Source of the DNA: Ruminococcus flavefaciens | Lineage (GTDB): Bacteria; Bacillota_A; Clostridia; Oscillospirales; Ruminococcaceae | Assembly: GCA_004556875.1 (NCBI GenBank) | Contig: SFFP01000127.1 | Span: 1-5,874 of the forward strand | Length of the DNA stretch: 5,874 nucleotides | Reading direction: 5' to 3' | Shown here: positions 5,841 to 5,874 of the stretch, one piece after another | How the letters are laid out: every line of letters starts with the position of its first letter | How positions within the stretch are numbered: position 1 is the stretch's first letter | Notes under the pieces: model-generated | What the model was told of the DNA's origin: nothing | Database searches by the model: none | The model's input: only the letters and a program-made list of their open reading frames with translations | Position numbers and translations under genes: made by a program

Positions 5841-5869
5841 TTAAAAATAACCTCCAAGTATGGTAGAAT
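5841..5869 (+). promoter_or_regulatory. Weak promoter candidate at the right edge
   Basis: TTAAAA (5841-5846), a 17-base spacer and TAGAAT (5864-5869, 5 of 6 matches). It would drive a gene beginning beyond the window. The -35 is poor, so the call is tentative. Confidence 0.3.
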
Positions 5870-5874
5870 AGTAA

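Larger units (their letters stand above)
5775..5874. mobile_element. Possible end of an IS200/IS605-type element (partial)
   Basis: CCCCCAG (5799-5805) and CTGGGGG (5811-5817) form a 7-bp GC-rich hairpin with the loop TTCTA, unlike the AT-rich spacers elsewhere. It lacks a T-run, so it is not a standard terminator. IS200/IS605 elements have a subterminal hairpin of this kind recognised as single-stranded DNA by TnpA, and the octamer GCTTTAGC flanks it on both sides (5782-5789 and 5827-5834). A transposase gene would have to start beyond the right edge; none is visible. A non-mobile structured leader is the main alternative. Confidence 0.35.

Overview
The window looks like chromosomal DNA from a fibre-degrading Ruminococcus-type Firmicute (Oscillospiraceae; R. 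flavefaciens or R. albus-like). The main reason is a secreted, multidomain xylan-degrading enzyme carrying a type I dockerin, the module that plugs enzymes into a cellulosome. Moderate GC in the genes, AT-rich spacers, sigma-A-like promoters and GGAGG-type ribosome binding sites fit this. The species assignment is inference.

Layout. (1) Positions 1-546, minus strand: 5' part of a TetR-family repressor gene running off the left edge. (2) Positions 547-661: compact control region with two tandem 17-bp operator-like palindromes, a near-consensus promoter for tetR and a probable overlapping promoter for the rightward gene. (3) Positions 662-2116, plus strand: a 484-residue protein that resembles GT-B glycosyltransferases of the MurG / diacylglycerol glucosyltransferase type, probably the repressor's target. 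(4) Positions 2117-2601: 485 bases without a gene. It holds two hairpins and an intrinsic terminator closing the glycosyltransferase unit, then two strong promoters for the next gene, one distant (consensus, leader of about 230 nt) and one proximal with a 13-bp palindrome in its spacer. (5) Positions 2602-5730, plus strand: a 1042-residue exported enzyme with order signal peptide, GH30 subfamily 8 glucuronoxylanase, CBM22, type I dockerin, Pro-rich linker, SGNH/GDSL esterase, C-terminal beta-rich module. (6) Positions 5742-5774: strong terminator. (7) Positions 5775-5874: a 7-bp GC-rich hairpin and short repeats resembling the end of an IS200/IS605-type element, with a possible promoter at the window edge.

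How it works together. The first two genes form a self-contained regulatory unit: the repressor probably controls itself and a cytoplasmic or membrane-associated sugar transferase. The large enzyme is a separate transcription unit. Its parts cover one task: CBM22 holds xylan, the GH30 module cuts it next to glucuronic acid side chains, the esterase probably removes acetyl groups, and the dockerin anchors the whole to a scaffoldin. No link between the two units is visible beyond adjacency. No RNA genes or CRISPR arrays were seen.
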